64,000 nt of DNA from Pseudomonas parakoreensis (GCF_021602155.1 NZ_BQHY01000006.1:1-64000), one strand, 5' to 3'. Counted from the first letter of the stretch, positions 41,725 to 50,378 are shown. Notes: a model not told the origin generated them from the letters alone. A program made the numbers and translations.

Positions 41725-42081
41725 TTACTCGGCTTTCAGGCCGTCAGCGGAGACCGCTTTGACGCCTTTGATTTTCTTGGTGATGTTCACAGCGGTGGTT
41801 TTCTGAGCTTCGGTGACAGCGACGTCAGAAGACAGGGAAACCACACCTTTGTTGGTTTCGACTTTGATGTCGGTACCAGGAATGCCTTTTTCGGTTACCA
41901 GGTCGCTTTTGACTTTGGTAGTGATCCAGGTATCGGAAGTAGCTTCTTTAGCCTTGGTCATTTCACCAGCAGCCAGAGTCATTGGAGCCTGAGTAGCCTG
42001 GGTGGATTGTGCAAAGGCACCGGAAGCCATGGTCAGGGTCAGCGCGGTAGCAGCAGCGGCAGTGATAGCGAACTTCTTCAT
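41725..42081 (-). CDS. BON-domain periplasmic protein (OsmY-like)
   Basis: This 118-residue protein has a Sec signal (ends GAFA) and one BON domain (about residues 48-116) with the conserved TWITTKVKSDLVTEKG, VETNKGVVSLSSDV and IKGVKAVSADGL segments. BON domains bind membrane or lipid surfaces; OsmY is an osmotic-stress chaperone. Upstream, on the same strand, is a sigma-54-like promoter with an IHF site and two inverted repeats, an unusual arrangement for such a gene. Confidence 0.9.
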   Translation of the reverse strand: MKKFAITAAAATALTLTMASGAFAQSTQATQAPMTLAAGEMTKAKEATSDTWITTKVKSDLVTEKGIPGTDIKVETNKGVVSLSSDVAVTEAQKTTAVNITKKIKGVKAVSADGLKAE

Positions 42082-42146
42082 ACGAGTAACTCCTGTTTTT
42101 CTGGAAAGTCTGCTGGTTGTCTTGTCAGCAGGGTTACTGGGTATAT

Positions 42147-42162
42147 TGCGAACGCTGTGCCA
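42147..42162 (-). promoter_or_regulatory. Candidate sigma-54 promoter of the BON gene
   Basis: On the minus strand TGGCACAGCGTTCGCA has GG and GC at the sigma-54 distance; two of the ten consensus positions outside these deviate (A for G after TGGCAC, and TCGC for TTGC). The start would be near 42136, giving an untranslated leader of about 55 bases. A normal sigma-70 pair is poorer here. Confidence 0.6.
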
Positions 42163-42190
42163 ACTTTTCGAAAGACAATAAATCGTTATA

Positions 42191-42203
42191 AATCAATAAG
42201 TTA
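42191..42203 (+). promoter_or_regulatory. IHF consensus site
   Basis: AATCAATAAGTTA matches WATCAA-N4-TTR completely. It is about 55-70 bases upstream of the inferred BON start, between the sigma-54 element and the inverted repeats, where IHF usually bends DNA for enhancer contact. Confidence 0.6.
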
Positions 42204-42226
42204 TGAATTAGATAAATTTTCGAAAT

Positions 42227-42270
42227 CATGCAATTTGCATGACGCGTGGAATATCGACATGCAAGTTGCG
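42227..42270 (-). promoter_or_regulatory. Two CATGCAA-N-TTGC inverted repeats, possible enhancer sites
   Basis: CATGCAA-T-TTGCATG (42227-42241) is a perfect 7-1-7 palindrome. CATGCAA-G-TTGCG (42258-42270) is a partial copy starting 31 bases later, about three helical turns. They lie about 100 and 130 bases upstream of the inferred BON start. I do not recognise the motif as the site of a named activator. Confidence 0.55.
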
Positions 42271-42332
42271 GTTTTTTGGAAAGTTCCTAAATGGCTGAAA
42301 TTATTGAAGCTTTTTTTACTGCTCTGGAAATG

Positions 42333-42358
42333 AAAATGCCCCGAAGATCGGGGCATTT
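42333..42358 (-). terminator. Intrinsic terminator of pilA
   Basis: Stem AAATGCCCCGA/TCGGGGCATTT with a short loop, ending TTTTCATTT on the minus strand, 19 bases after the pilA stop. Confidence 0.88.
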
Positions 42359-42376
42359 GCCATTCAGGCCCTCGCA

Positions 42377-42817
42377 TCAAGTGCCGCTGGCAGTGCAACC
42401 TTTTGGCGAGTAGTCAGCGTTGACGGTGGTTGCGCAGGTCCACACGCCAGAGGTGCTGCCCGTTGCAGCGCCTGAACGGGTGAGCGTGATTGTCTTGCCC
42501 AATACCGGACCCGGTGCGTTCACCAGTGTGCAAGTGATGGTGCCGGCACCGGTCGAGGCCGTCCCGGAGGCCGCCAGTGTGCAGTTCGACGTGGTCGCGG
42601 AAGCGCCGCCCGCCACCAGTGTCAGCGTCGGATCCGTACCTTGATTGATGGTGTCTTCAAACGGCACTTTGAGCGCGCTGATTTCTGCCAGACCTGCTGT
42701 CACTTTCGAACGGGCCTGGTATTTGGAGTATTGCGGCAGGGCGATGGTCGCCAGAATACCGATGATCGCCACCACGATCAGCAGCTCGATCAGAGTGAAA
42801 CCTTTTTGGTTGTTCAT
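42377..42817 (-). CDS. pilA: PilA, major type IV pilin
   Basis: This 146-residue prepilin has a short leader (MNNQKG) cut by PilD before Phe, Glu5 of the mature protein, and hydrophobic helix [20 protein letters not shown]. Four cysteines in the C-terminal half (CTL...CTL and [14 protein letters not shown]) probably make two disulfides, the last enclosing the D-loop. The start is ATG at 42817 behind GGAGAG. It diverges from pilBCD and has a sigma-54 promoter. Confidence 0.93.
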   Translation of the reverse strand: MNNQKGFTLIELLIVVAIIGILATIALPQYSKYQARSKVTAGLAEISALKVPFEDTINQGTDPTLTLVAGGASATTSNCTLAASGTASTGAGTITCTLVNAPGPVLGKTITLTRSGAATGSTSGVWTCATTVNADYSPKGCTASGT

Positions 42818-42867
42818 AGACAGGCTCTCCATGCATGAGTCGGAATCTCATGATCTGCAAAGAGCTC

Positions 42868-42883
42868 AGCACAGGCCATGCCA
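42868..42883 (-). promoter_or_regulatory. Sigma-54 promoter of pilA
   Basis: TGGCATGGCCTGTGCT on the minus strand has GG/GC at exact spacing. The start would be near 42857, 40 bases before pilA. P. aeruginosa pilA is sigma-54- and PilR-dependent, and pilSR lie at 60.5-63.5 kb here. Confidence 0.7.
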
Positions 42884-42957
42884 ACCGCCTGCAGACCCCG
42901 TGCGCTGGGCATAAACGCGCGATATCGCGCTTTCCTACAACCTGTAACCGCACTATC

Positions 42958-43008
42958 TGACACTTTTTGTCACCTGCACCGGGGGTGTTTGGCGCTGTCA
43001 CTTGACTA
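42958..43008 (-). promoter_or_regulatory. Candidate PilR binding sites
   Basis: TGACA-N5-TGTCA (42958-42972) and TGTCACTTGACTA (about 42996-43008) contain several (C/G)TGTC/GACA(C/G) motifs like those bound by PilR. They sit roughly 100-150 bases upstream of the pilA start point and next to the pilB promoter region. Confidence 0.45.
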
Positions 43009-43045
43009 GGCTATAAGTCATGAACTGTCAGCTTCCGGAATTCCC

Positions 43046-44746
43046 ATGAATGACATCGCTCTGAGCGGTCTGGCCAAGCAGTTGGTACAGGCCGAACTGC
43101 TCACGGAAAAAAGCGCTCAGCAGGCCTGGCAACAGGCGCAGCGCAATCGGTTGTCGCTGGTCAGCTACCTGGTGCAGAACAAACTGGTGAAGAGCTCACA
43201 GGTGGCCGAGATCGCTTCCGAGCATTTCGGCATGGCCTTCATGGACCTCAATTGCCTGGACAAGGAAACCCAGCCCAAAGGCCTGGTCAGTGAAAAACTG
43301 GTGAGGCAGCACCACGCCCTGCCCTTGTGGCGCCGTGGCAACAAACTGTTCGTGGGCATTTCCGACCCGAGCAATCATCAGGCGATCAATGACATTCAGT
43401 TCAGCACCGGGCTGAGCACCGAAGCCATTCTGGTGGAGGACGACAAGCTCACCGAGGCCATCGAGAAGTTCTTCGACACCCACGCCAGCGGCCTGGAGGA
43501 CATGGCCGACGTCGATCTCGACGGCATGGATGTCGAGTCCGTCGACGACAGCCGCCAGGACGCCATCGGCGGGCTCGACGCCGATGACGCGCCGGTCGTG
43601 CGCTTCGTGCACAAGATGCTGCTCGACGCGATCAAGAGTGGCTCCTCAGACCTGCACTTCGAACCCTACGAGAAAAACTTCCGGGTGCGGGTGCGCACCG
43701 ACGGTATCCTGCGCGAGGTGGCCAAACCGCCGATTCAACTGGCCGGGCGGATCGCCGCACGCCTGAAGGTCATGGCCAGCCTGGATATCTCGGAACGCCG
43801 CAAACCGCAGGACGGGCGGATCAAAATGCGCCTGTCGAAGACCAAGTCGATCGACTTTCGGGTCAACACCCTGCCGACGCTGTGGGGCGAAAAAGTGGTG
43901 ATCCGGATCCTCGATCCGTCGAGCGCACAGATCGGCATCGATGCATTGGGTTACGAGCCGGCGCAGAAAGACCTGTACATGGCGGCGCTCAAGCAGCCGC
44001 AGGGCATGATTCTGGTGACCGGGCCGACCGGTTCGGGGAAAACCGTGTCGCTGTATACCGGCCTGAATATTCTCAATACCGTCGACATCAACATTTCCAC
44101 CGCCGAAGACCCGGTGGAAATCAACATGGAAGGCATCAACCAGGTCAACGTCAATCCGAAACAGGGTCTGGATTTTGCCCAGGCCCTGCGTTCGTTTCTG
44201 CGGCAGGACCCGGACGTGATCATGGTCGGCGAAATCCGCGACCTGGAAACTGCCGAGATCGCGATCAAGGCCGCCCAGACCGGCCACCTGGTGCTGTCCA
44301 CGCTGCACACCAACAGTGCCGCCGAAACCCTGACCCGCCTGCACAACATGGGCATTCCCGGGTTCAACATCGCCACCTCGGTAAGCCTGATCATCGCCCA
44401 GCGCCTGGCGCGCAAGCTGTGCAACCACTGCAAGAAACCGATCGAAATCCCCCGCGAAACGCTGATCAAGGAAGGTTTCCCTCCGGAACAGATCGGCAAT
44501 TTCACGATCTACGAGCCGGTCGGTTGCGATCACTGCAACGGCGGCTACAAGGGACGCGTGGGGATTTATGAAGTGGTGAAAAACACCTCCGAGCTGCAGC
44601 GGCTGATCATGGCCGAAGGCAACTCGCTGGAAATCGACAGCCAGATGCGTCGCGACGGCTTCGACGACCTGCGCACCTCGGGCCTGCACAAGGCCATGCA
44701 AGGCATCACCAGCCTGGAAGAAATCAACCGGGTCACCAAGGACTGA
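43046..44746 (+). CDS. pilB: PilB, pilus extension ATPase
   Basis: This 566-residue cytosolic hexameric ATPase powers pilin assembly. It has an N-terminal MshEN-like domain (about 1-150), Walker A GPTGSGKTVSLYTG, Walker B-like region DPDVIMVGEIRD, the HIS box TGHLVLSTLHTNSA, and a zinc tetracysteine (CNHCKK...CDHCNGG) typical of PilB/GspE. pilC begins two bases after its stop. Confidence 0.97.
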   Translation: MNDIALSGLAKQLVQAELLTEKSAQQAWQQAQRNRLSLVSYLVQNKLVKSSQVAEIASEHFGMAFMDLNCLDKETQPKGLVSEKLVRQHHALPLWRRGNKLFVGISDPSNHQAINDIQFSTGLSTEAILVEDDKLTEAIEKFFDTHASGLEDMADVDLDGMDVESVDDSRQDAIGGLDADDAPVVRFVHKMLLDAIKSGSSDLHFEPYEKNFRVRVRTDGILREVAKPPIQLAGRIAARLKVMASLDISERRKPQDGRIKMRLSKTKSIDFRVNTLPTLWGEKVVIRILDPSSAQIGIDALGYEPAQKDLYMAALKQPQGMILVTGPTGSGKTVSLYTGLNILNTVDINISTAEDPVEINMEGINQVNVNPKQGLDFAQALRSFLRQDPDVIMVGEIRDLETAEIAIKAAQTGHLVLSTLHTNSAAETLTRLHNMGIPGFNIATSVSLIIAQRLARKLCNHCKKPIEIPRETLIKEGFPPEQIGNFTIYEPVGCDHCNGGYKGRVGIYEVVKNTSELQRLIMAEGNSLEIDSQMRRDGFDDLRTSGLHKAMQGITSLEEINRVTKD

Positions 44747-44748
44747 AC

Positions 44749-45966
44749 ATGGCGGTCAAGGCAGCGAAAATCAGCATCTACGCCTGGGAAGGCACGGATC
44801 GCAAAGGCAGCAAGGTCACGGGCGAGTTGAGCGGGCAGAACCCTGCGCTGATCAAGGCCCAGCTGCGCAAACAAGGCATCAACCCGGGCAAGGTGCGCAA
44901 GAAATCCACCTCCTTGCTCAGCCTCGGCAAACGCATCAAGGCCCAGGACATCGCCCTGTTCACCCGGCAGATGGCAACCATGATGAAGGCTGGCGTGCCG
45001 TTGTTGCAGTCGTTCGACATCATTGGCGAAGGCTTCGACAACCCGGCGATGCGCAAACTGGTGGACGAAGTGAAGCAAGAGGTGGCAGCCGGCAACAGCT
45101 TCGCCGCCGCCCTGCGCAAGAAGCCGCAGTATTTCGATGAGCTGTATTGCAACCTGGTGGATGCCGGCGAGCAATCCGGTGCACTCGATACGTTGCTCGA
45201 ACGAGTCGCAACCTATAAGGAAAAAAGCGAAGCGCTCAAGGCCAAGATCAAGAAAGCCATGACCTACCCCACAGCCGTGGTGCTGGTGGCGATGGTGGTC
45301 ACGGGGATTTTGCTGGTGAAAGTGGTGCCGCAGTTTCAGGCAGTATTTTCCGGTTTCGGCGCTGAACTGCCGGCCTTCACGCTGATGGTGATCAGCATCT
45401 CCGAGTTCATGCAGCAATGGTGGTGGGCGGTGCTCGGCGCCCTGATTGCAGCGGTGTTCGGCATCCGTCATGCGCTGAAGACATCCCAGGCATTGCGCGA
45501 CCGTAAAGACACCTGGCTGCTGAAGCTGCCGCTGGTGGGCACGCTGATGTACAAATCGGCGGTGGCGCGATTCGCCCGCACCTTGTCGACCACCTTCGCC
45601 GCTGGCGTACCGCTGGTGGAAGCACTGGATTCGGTGGCCGGCGCCACCGGCAACGTGGTGTTCAAACGTGCAGTGCTGCGTATCCGCCAGGACGTCGCCA
45701 CCGGTATGCAGCTGAATTTCTCGATGCGCAGCACTGGGGTGTTCCCGAACATGGCGGTACAGATGACCGCCATCGGTGAGGAATCGGGCGCGCTGGATGA
45801 CATGCTCGACAAGGTCGCCGGTTTTTATGAGGACGAAGTGGATAACATGGTCGACAACCTCACCAGCCTGATGGAGCCGTTCATCATGGTGGTGCTCGGG
45901 GTCATCGTCGGCGGGCTGGTCGTGGCCATGTACCTGCCGATTTTCCAGCTCGGCTCAGCGATCTGA
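44749..45966 (+). CDS. pilC: PilC, pilus inner-membrane platform protein
   Basis: This 405-residue polytopic protein couples PilB to pilin extraction. Two GspF domains (about 65-190 and 270-390) each begin with conserved ALFTRQMATMMKAGVPLLQ and VARFARTLSTTFAAGVPL. Three membrane segments are visible near 170-200, 220-240 and 375-395. It is followed by pilD after one base. Confidence 0.97.
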   Translation: MAVKAAKISIYAWEGTDRKGSKVTGELSGQNPALIKAQLRKQGINPGKVRKKSTSLLSLGKRIKAQDIALFTRQMATMMKAGVPLLQSFDIIGEGFDNPAMRKLVDEVKQEVAAGNSFAAALRKKPQYFDELYCNLVDAGEQSGALDTLLERVATYKEKSEALKAKIKKAMTYPTAVVLVAMVVTGILLVKVVPQFQAVFSGFGAELPAFTLMVISISEFMQQWWWAVLGALIAAVFGIRHALKTSQALRDRKDTWLLKLPLVGTLMYKSAVARFARTLSTTFAAGVPLVEALDSVAGATGNVVFKRAVLRIRQDVATGMQLNFSMRSTGVFPNMAVQMTAIGEESGALDDMLDKVAGFYEDEVDNMVDNLTSLMEPFIMVVLGVIVGGLVVAMYLPIFQLGSAI

Positions 45967-45967
45967 C

Positions 45968-46840
45968 ATGCCTATCGACCAACTCTTCAGTCTGTATCCG
46001 CTGGCCTTTGTGTGCACCGCTCTGCTGCTGGGTCTGGTGGTGGGCAGTTTCCTCAACGTGCTGGTCTGGCGTCTGCCGAAAATGCTCGAGCGCGATTGGC
46101 GCCAGCAGGCGCAGGACGTCCTCGGCCTGCCGAGCGAAACGCCACTGCCGACCTACAACCTGATGCTGCCGCACTCCCAGTGTCCGCACTGCGGCCACCG
46201 GATTCGGCCGTGGGAAAACATTCCGCTGCTCAGCTACCTGTTGCTGCGCGGACGCTGTTCGGCGTGTACCGCCCCGATCAGCAAACGTTATCCCCTGACC
46301 GAACTGGCCTGCGGCCTGCTCTCGGCATTCGTCGCCTGGCACCTGGGTTTCGGCTGGCCGGCCGGCTTGTTGATCGTTCTCACCTGGGGCCTGCTGGCGA
46401 TGAGCCTGATCGACACCGAACATCAATTGCTGCCCGATGTGCTGGTGTTGCCGTTGTTGTGGCTGGGGTTGATCGTCAACAGCTTCGGGCTGTTCGTCTC
46501 GTTACACGCCGCGCTGTGGGGCGCGGTGGCCGGCTACATGGCGCTGTGGTCGGTGTTCTGGCTGTTTAAGCTGCTGACCGGCAAGGATGGCATCGGCCAC
46601 GGCGATTTCAAGCTGCTGGCGCTGCTCGGGGCCTGGGGCGGCTGGCAGATTCTGCCGCTGACGATTCTGCTGTCGTCGCTGGTGGGGGCGATTGTCGGGG
46701 TGATTCTGCTGCGGCTGCGTGAGCAGAAAACCTCGACGCCGATGCCCTTCGGCCCGTATCTGGCAATTGCCGGCTGGATTGCCTTGCTCTGGGGTGGTCA
46801 AATAACCGACTTCTATTGGCAGTTTGTCGGTTTGAAATGA
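45968..46840 (+). CDS. pilD: PilD, prepilin peptidase and N-methyltransferase
   Basis: This 290-residue aspartyl membrane protease cleaves and N-methylates type IV pilins and type II secretion pseudopilins. The zinc-binding CxxC pairs are in [10 protein letters not shown] and CSACTAPI. The catalytic aspartates are in MSLIDTEHQ and the GxGD-like motif GHGDFKLLA. Several membrane helices fill the remainder. Overlaps coaE by four bases (ATGA). Confidence 0.97.
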   Translation: MPIDQLFSLYPLAFVCTALLLGLVVGSFLNVLVWRLPKMLERDWRQQAQDVLGLPSETPLPTYNLMLPHSQCPHCGHRIRPWENIPLLSYLLLRGRCSACTAPISKRYPLTELACGLLSAFVAWHLGFGWPAGLLIVLTWGLLAMSLIDTEHQLLPDVLVLPLLWLGLIVNSFGLFVSLHAALWGAVAGYMALWSVFWLFKLLTGKDGIGHGDFKLLALLGAWGGWQILPLTILLSSLVGAIVGVILLRLREQKTSTPMPFGPYLAIAGWIALLWGGQITDFYWQFVGLK

Positions 46841-47460
46841 ATACCCCTGTGGAAAAACCCTGGATTCTCGGCCTGACCGGCGGCATCGGCAGCGGCAAAA
46901 GCGCCGCGGCCCAGCACTTCATCGATCTCGGGATCCATGTGGTCGACGCCGATCACGCAGCGCGCTGGGTGGTCGAGCCGGGGCGTCCGGCGCTGGCGAA
47001 GATTGCCGAACACTTCGGGCCCGGCGTCCTGCAAGCCGATGGCACGCTGGACCGTGCGGCCCTGCGCAAATTGATCTTTGAAGTGCCGGAAGAACGCCGC
47101 TGGCTCGAAGCCCTGCTGCATCCGTTGATCGCCGAGGAAATCGCTCACCATCTGGCGCTGGCAAAATCGCCTTATGCGATTCTGGTGTCACCGCTGCTGA
47201 TCGAATCCGGGCAATACGCGATGACCCGGCGCATCCTGGTGATCGACGCCCCGCAACAATTGCAGATCGACCGCACCTTGCAGCGCGACCAGACCAGCGA
47301 ACAGCAGGTCCAGGCGATCCTCAAGGCCCAGTCGAGCCGCGAAGACCGCCTGAGCCGTGCCGACGATGTGGTGGTCAACGACCGTGACCTCGCCTGGCTG
47401 CACAGCGAAGTCGAGCGTCTGCATCACTTTTACCTGACTTTATCTGGAGGCCAAGCATGA
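46837..47460 (+). CDS. coaE: Dephospho-CoA kinase
   Basis: This 207-residue P-loop kinase performs the last step of coenzyme A synthesis. Walker A is [11 protein letters not shown] (residues 11-21), followed by [14 protein letters not shown]. The pathway starts with PanBCD in the same window. I start at the ATG at 46837 overlapping the pilD stop. Coupled downstream to yacG (four-base overlap). The pilD-coaE-yacG order is common in gammaproteobacteria. Confidence 0.97.
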   Translation: MNTPVEKPWILGLTGGIGSGKSAAAQHFIDLGIHVVDADHAARWVVEPGRPALAKIAEHFGPGVLQADGTLDRAALRKLIFEVPEERRWLEALLHPLIAEEIAHHLALAKSPYAILVSPLLIESGQYAMTRRILVIDAPQQLQIDRTLQRDQTSEQQVQAILKAQSSREDRLSRADDVVVNDRDLAWLHSEVERLHHFYLTLSGGQA

Positions 47461-47657
47461 GCCCAATCCCGACCGTTGACTGCCCAACCTGCGGCGCCCC
47501 CGTGGAATTCACCCCAGAGAACAAATTCCGCCCGTTCTGCTCCGATCGCTGCAAGCTGATCGACCTCGGCGCCTGGGCGTCCGAAGAACACAAGATTCCG
47601 GTCGCCCCGGATGCCGAAGACGAAATGTTCTCCGGTGATTTCGACCCGCGTCACTGA
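47457..47657 (+). CDS. yacG: YacG, DNA gyrase inhibitor zinc protein
   Basis: This 66-residue zinc-finger protein binds GyrB and blocks gyrase in E. coli. Four cysteines, CPTC and CSDRC, coordinate zinc; the C-terminus is acidic ([15 protein letters not shown]). Last in the pilBCD-coaE-yacG run; converges on the next gene with six bases between stops. Confidence 0.95.
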   Translation: MSPIPTVDCPTCGAPVEFTPENKFRPFCSDRCKLIDLGAWASEEHKIPVAPDAEDEMFSGDFDPRH

Positions 47658-47663
47658 TCGCGA

Positions 47664-47879
47664 TCAGGGCCGCATGAAGCCGTAGTCCTGATCGTCGTCG
47701 AGGTTTTCCGCGAGAAAGCGCAATTCGTCGGCCAGGTCTTCGGCGTTGCGCACCGTCTTGCTCTGTTGCACCACCGCGCTGAGCAAGGCGCGCAAACTCA
47801 GGCCCGGATCGAAGCCGACCTCCAGCGCCATCTCCAGACTCTGCCGCGTTTCCTGCCTCGCCCACTCGTAAACACTCAT
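47664..47879 (-). CDS. Small conserved acidic protein of unknown function
   Basis: This 71-residue protein starts MSVYEWARQETRQSLEMALE and is mainly helical and acidic, with no signal or membrane segment. I do not recognise a domain. From memory, an ORF of this kind follows yacG in P. aeruginosa. It lies 65 bases after the ECF-permease-like gene on the same strand and may be its last operon member. The usual function cannot be stated. Confidence 0.75.
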   Translation of the reverse strand: MSVYEWARQETRQSLEMALEVGFDPGLSLRALLSAVVQQSKTVRNAEDLADELRFLAENLDDDQDYGFMRP

Positions 47880-47944
47880 GCCGCTGCTCCTGAAGGGATT
47901 TGATTGAGCATGAAATGCCGCGCGCGGAGCGGATTTGATGTGGA

Positions 47945-48634
47945 TCAAGACTTGGGATCGTCGTCCTTCCACGGCGCCGAAAGGTAGCGGGTGCGGTTGA
48001 AGGTTTCCAGCCACTCGGGGCTGAACACCACGAGCGCGCTGATCACCATCCCGTTGATGAACGCTTCGGGGAAAATCAGCAGCCACAGGTAGCCGATGAA
48101 GTCTTCCAGCCATTCCGGCATGGCAAACAGGCCGTCGTACCACAGCAGGCCCAGGCTCAACGTCAGGCACAACAAGGCCGACAACGCCGCAGCAAAGAAT
48201 CCGGAACAGAAGATATACACGAACGGATTTCGCGGCTGGGCACGCTCGACGATGATCGCCACGCACTCAGTGATCAACACCGGCAACAGGATCAGCAACG
48301 TACCGTTGACCCCGACCGCCAGCAGATCCTGACGCCCGAGCAACACCAACCCCATCTGCGCCACCAGCCCGCCGACAATCGCCAGCGGCCAGTCCAACAA
48401 AAGTGTCACCGCGGTCATGCCGATGAAGTGATAAGAAACCCCGGTGTCGAAATCCCTGCGCACCATCCACAGCAAAAACACGGCGAACACGGTGCCAAAC
48501 AGCAGATGCTGACGGCGACTGTCACTGAACAACTCGACCCACGGCGCACGACAAATCGCCCAGATAAGCACCGGCAGATAGATCAGCCAGCCGACCGTCA
48601 GGCTTTGCGGTGACAGCAGCTCGGCGCCGATCAT
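47945..48634 (-). CDS. CbiM-like energy-coupling-factor permease
   Basis: This 229-residue protein has about seven hydrophobic segments (around 15-35, 48-62, 72-105, 110-135, 145-165, 185-205) and resembles the CbiM/ECF substrate-binding permeases for metal or vitamin uptake. The N-terminal His/Met metal motif typical of nickel and cobalt CbiM proteins is not obvious. No ECF ATPase or T component lies nearby. Its ATG overlaps the upstream thioredoxin-like gene's stop (ATGA). Confidence 0.7.
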   Translation of the reverse strand: MIGAELLSPQSLTVGWLIYLPVLIWAICRAPWVELFSDSRRQHLLFGTVFAVFLLWMVRRDFDTGVSYHFIGMTAVTLLLDWPLAIVGGLVAQMGLVLLGRQDLLAVGVNGTLLILLPVLITECVAIIVERAQPRNPFVYIFCSGFFAAALSALLCLTLSLGLLWYDGLFAMPEWLEDFIGYLWLLIFPEAFINGMVISALVVFSPEWLETFNRTRYLSAPWKDDDPKS

Positions 48635-49104
48635 GGACGGGCCTTCTCCAGTGCCTCGTGCAGTGAGGCCGCGTCGATGTACTCATGCTGTTCCAGCAGT
48701 CGGCCGTCCTTGAGTTGCAGCCACAGCACCGAGCCTTCGGCGCCGGGATAACGCGATGCCACCCTGCCTTCACGATCAAGCATGACCCGATAGCTGTAAT
48801 CACGCATGGCCGGAACCGCGAACATCTTCGCGATCAGCGCCGGCATGCGCTGGATGTCAGCGACGAACACGGCGTGATGCGCCTCCAGATAGCCTTTTGG
48901 CTGGTCTTTCAACGCCTGCTTGATCAGCCTGGCGCCGTCCATGTCGCGCGCCACCAGCAGCGTCGTGGTGCGGTTATCGAGGGTGAACGGCTGATCGTAT
49001 TGATCCAGCAACGTCCAGGGCGCCAGCCGCTCACCGATTTCAAGCGCCTGAGCCCACAGCGGAATCACAGCCAACACCAGCAGCCAGCAAAATTTCACGT
49101 TCAT
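48631..49104 (-). CDS. Periplasmic thioredoxin-fold protein without catalytic cysteines
   Basis: This 157-residue protein has a Sec signal (ends WAQA) followed by a thioredoxin/peroxiredoxin-like fold: LAPWTLLDQYDQPFTL, a beta strand TTLLVARDMDG, and C-terminal DREGRVASRYPGAEGSVLWLQL. The CxxC expected after the second strand is replaced by RDMDGARL, and no cysteine remains in the mature part. It may be a binding protein rather than an oxidoreductase. Translationally coupled to the ECF-type permease gene, which suggests joint action at the membrane. Confidence 0.7.
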   Translation of the reverse strand: MNVKFCWLLVLAVIPLWAQALEIGERLAPWTLLDQYDQPFTLDNRTTTLLVARDMDGARLIKQALKDQPKGYLEAHHAVFVADIQRMPALIAKMFAVPAMRDYSYRVMLDREGRVASRYPGAEGSVLWLQLKDGRLLEQHEYIDAASLHEALEKARP

Positions 49105-49227
49105 CCCCTCGATTTGGCATTAATGGACGGTTTTCCTCAGTCTACACCGCCCGTTGCAACCGCCCACTGACACACATTGCCGCGTGGTGCTTTCAGCTTG
49201 TCGCAATTGAACGCTAAGCTTGGGCTT

Positions 49228-49854
49228 ATGGATGACTCAGATTATTTACGCCTGCTGACCATCGCGGCAGAGCAAGCCAACGCGTTCCTGTCCAATGCCC
49301 GCAAATGGGAGCGTGAGCGTTGGGTCTGCCAGCGCCTGCTGCAAGGCTTGAACATTCCTTACCGCGCCGATGAGTTTGCCCCTGCTGGCGAGCCGCCGGA
49401 CGTGCTGTTTCGCGATGCCAATTTCGAAGTGTTTTTCGTGCTCGACGAAGGCCGCCGACTCAACGACGAATGGCGCGACGAACTGCAACGCCGCCGCAGT
49501 GCATTTTCCCTCAGCCAACTGGTACGCCGTGAAGCCAAGCCACGGCGGATCCCGGCCAATGAATTCTTGCTGCGGCTGGCGCCGACCTTGCGCAAAAAAG
49601 CGCACAACTACAAGGAACGCGGCATGGATCTGGGCGAACTGGACATCATCGCCTTCGCCAGTCTCAAGCGCGAAGTGCTGGACCTCAACAGCCACTTTCC
49701 ACCGCCCACCGAGTATCTGCGTCAGGGCTGGCGCTCGCTGTCGCTGGTCGGGCCGACTTTTGCCCGGGTGCTGTTCGCGCATCCTGATGCACCGGATTTC
49801 CTGCGCAGCAACCTCGGTCGCAGCATCGTCTTCGATGTCGGAATCAGCCTGTGA
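49228..49854 (+). CDS. DUF1780-family protein
   Basis: This 208-residue cytosolic protein with many charged residues matches DUF1780 over its length: MDDSDYLRLLTIAAEQANAFLSN at the N-terminus, then RKWERERWVCQRLL and a PDVLFRDANFEVFFVLDEGRR core that resembles a restriction-nuclease-like strand pair. No function is established that I know. Starts at the ATG at 49228 and overlaps the MOSC gene by four bases (GTGA). Confidence 0.85.
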   Translation: MDDSDYLRLLTIAAEQANAFLSNARKWERERWVCQRLLQGLNIPYRADEFAPAGEPPDVLFRDANFEVFFVLDEGRRLNDEWRDELQRRRSAFSLSQLVRREAKPRRIPANEFLLRLAPTLRKKAHNYKERGMDLGELDIIAFASLKREVLDLNSHFPPPTEYLRQGWRSLSLVGPTFARVLFAHPDAPDFLRSNLGRSIVFDVGISL

Positions 49855-50378
49855 CGCCGTTGCAGCAGTTGATTGCCGACGTCCCGCAGACCGGACGCGT
49901 GCGCTGGATCGGCGTGCGCCCCGAGTCTCGCGGGCCAATGATCGAACTCGACGCGGTGGAAGCACGACTGGAGGCCGGACTGACTGGCGATCACGCCCGC
50001 GCGGGGGTGCGCAACGCGCGGCAAGTGACGTTGATCCAGTTCGAACACCTGGCCGTGATCAGCGCGTTGATGGGCCGGTCAGAGGATCATCCGGTCAAGC
50101 CTGAAGACCTGCGGCGCAATCTGGTCATCAGCGGTATCAATCTGTTTAGTCTCAAGGGTCGGCGCTTTCGCATCGGTCAGGCAATATTCGAGACCACTGG
50201 CTGGTGTCAGCCCTGCGCGCGCCTGCAAAACCACCTCGGCCCCGGCACCTTTCAAGCGGTGCGCGGGCATGGCGGAATTACCGCCCGGGTGTTACAAAGC
50301 GGGATCATCCGCCTCGACGACGGTGTTTCGGTCGAACCGGTTCCGGCCAGAGGCTATGCTGCGTTCAACCCGGGATAA
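49851..50378 (+). CDS. MOSC-domain protein
   Basis: This 175-residue protein is a stand-alone MOSC domain, related to the C-terminus of molybdenum-cofactor sulfurase and to YiiM/MocS-type proteins. The conserved Cys is in TGWCQPCARLQ (about residue 117-127), and RPESRGPM and LRRNLVISGINLFSLKG are typical. It probably handles sulfur or molybdenum cofactor. Starts at GTG, overlapping DUF1780. Confidence 0.85.
   Translation: MTPLQQLIADVPQTGRVRWIGVRPESRGPMIELDAVEARLEAGLTGDHARAGVRNARQVTLIQFEHLAVISALMGRSEDHPVKPEDLRRNLVISGINLFSLKGRRFRIGQAIFETTGWCQPCARLQNHLGPGTFQAVRGHGGITARVLQSGIIRLDDGVSVEPVPARGYAAFNPG

Larger units (their letters stand above)
42082..42376. other. AT-rich regulatory region between the BON gene and pilA
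   Basis: This region is strongly AT-rich compared with the rest of the window, notably 42164-42235 and 42270-42330. It contains the BON promoter elements and the pilA terminator. I see no reading frame of conserved character. Confidence 0.7.
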
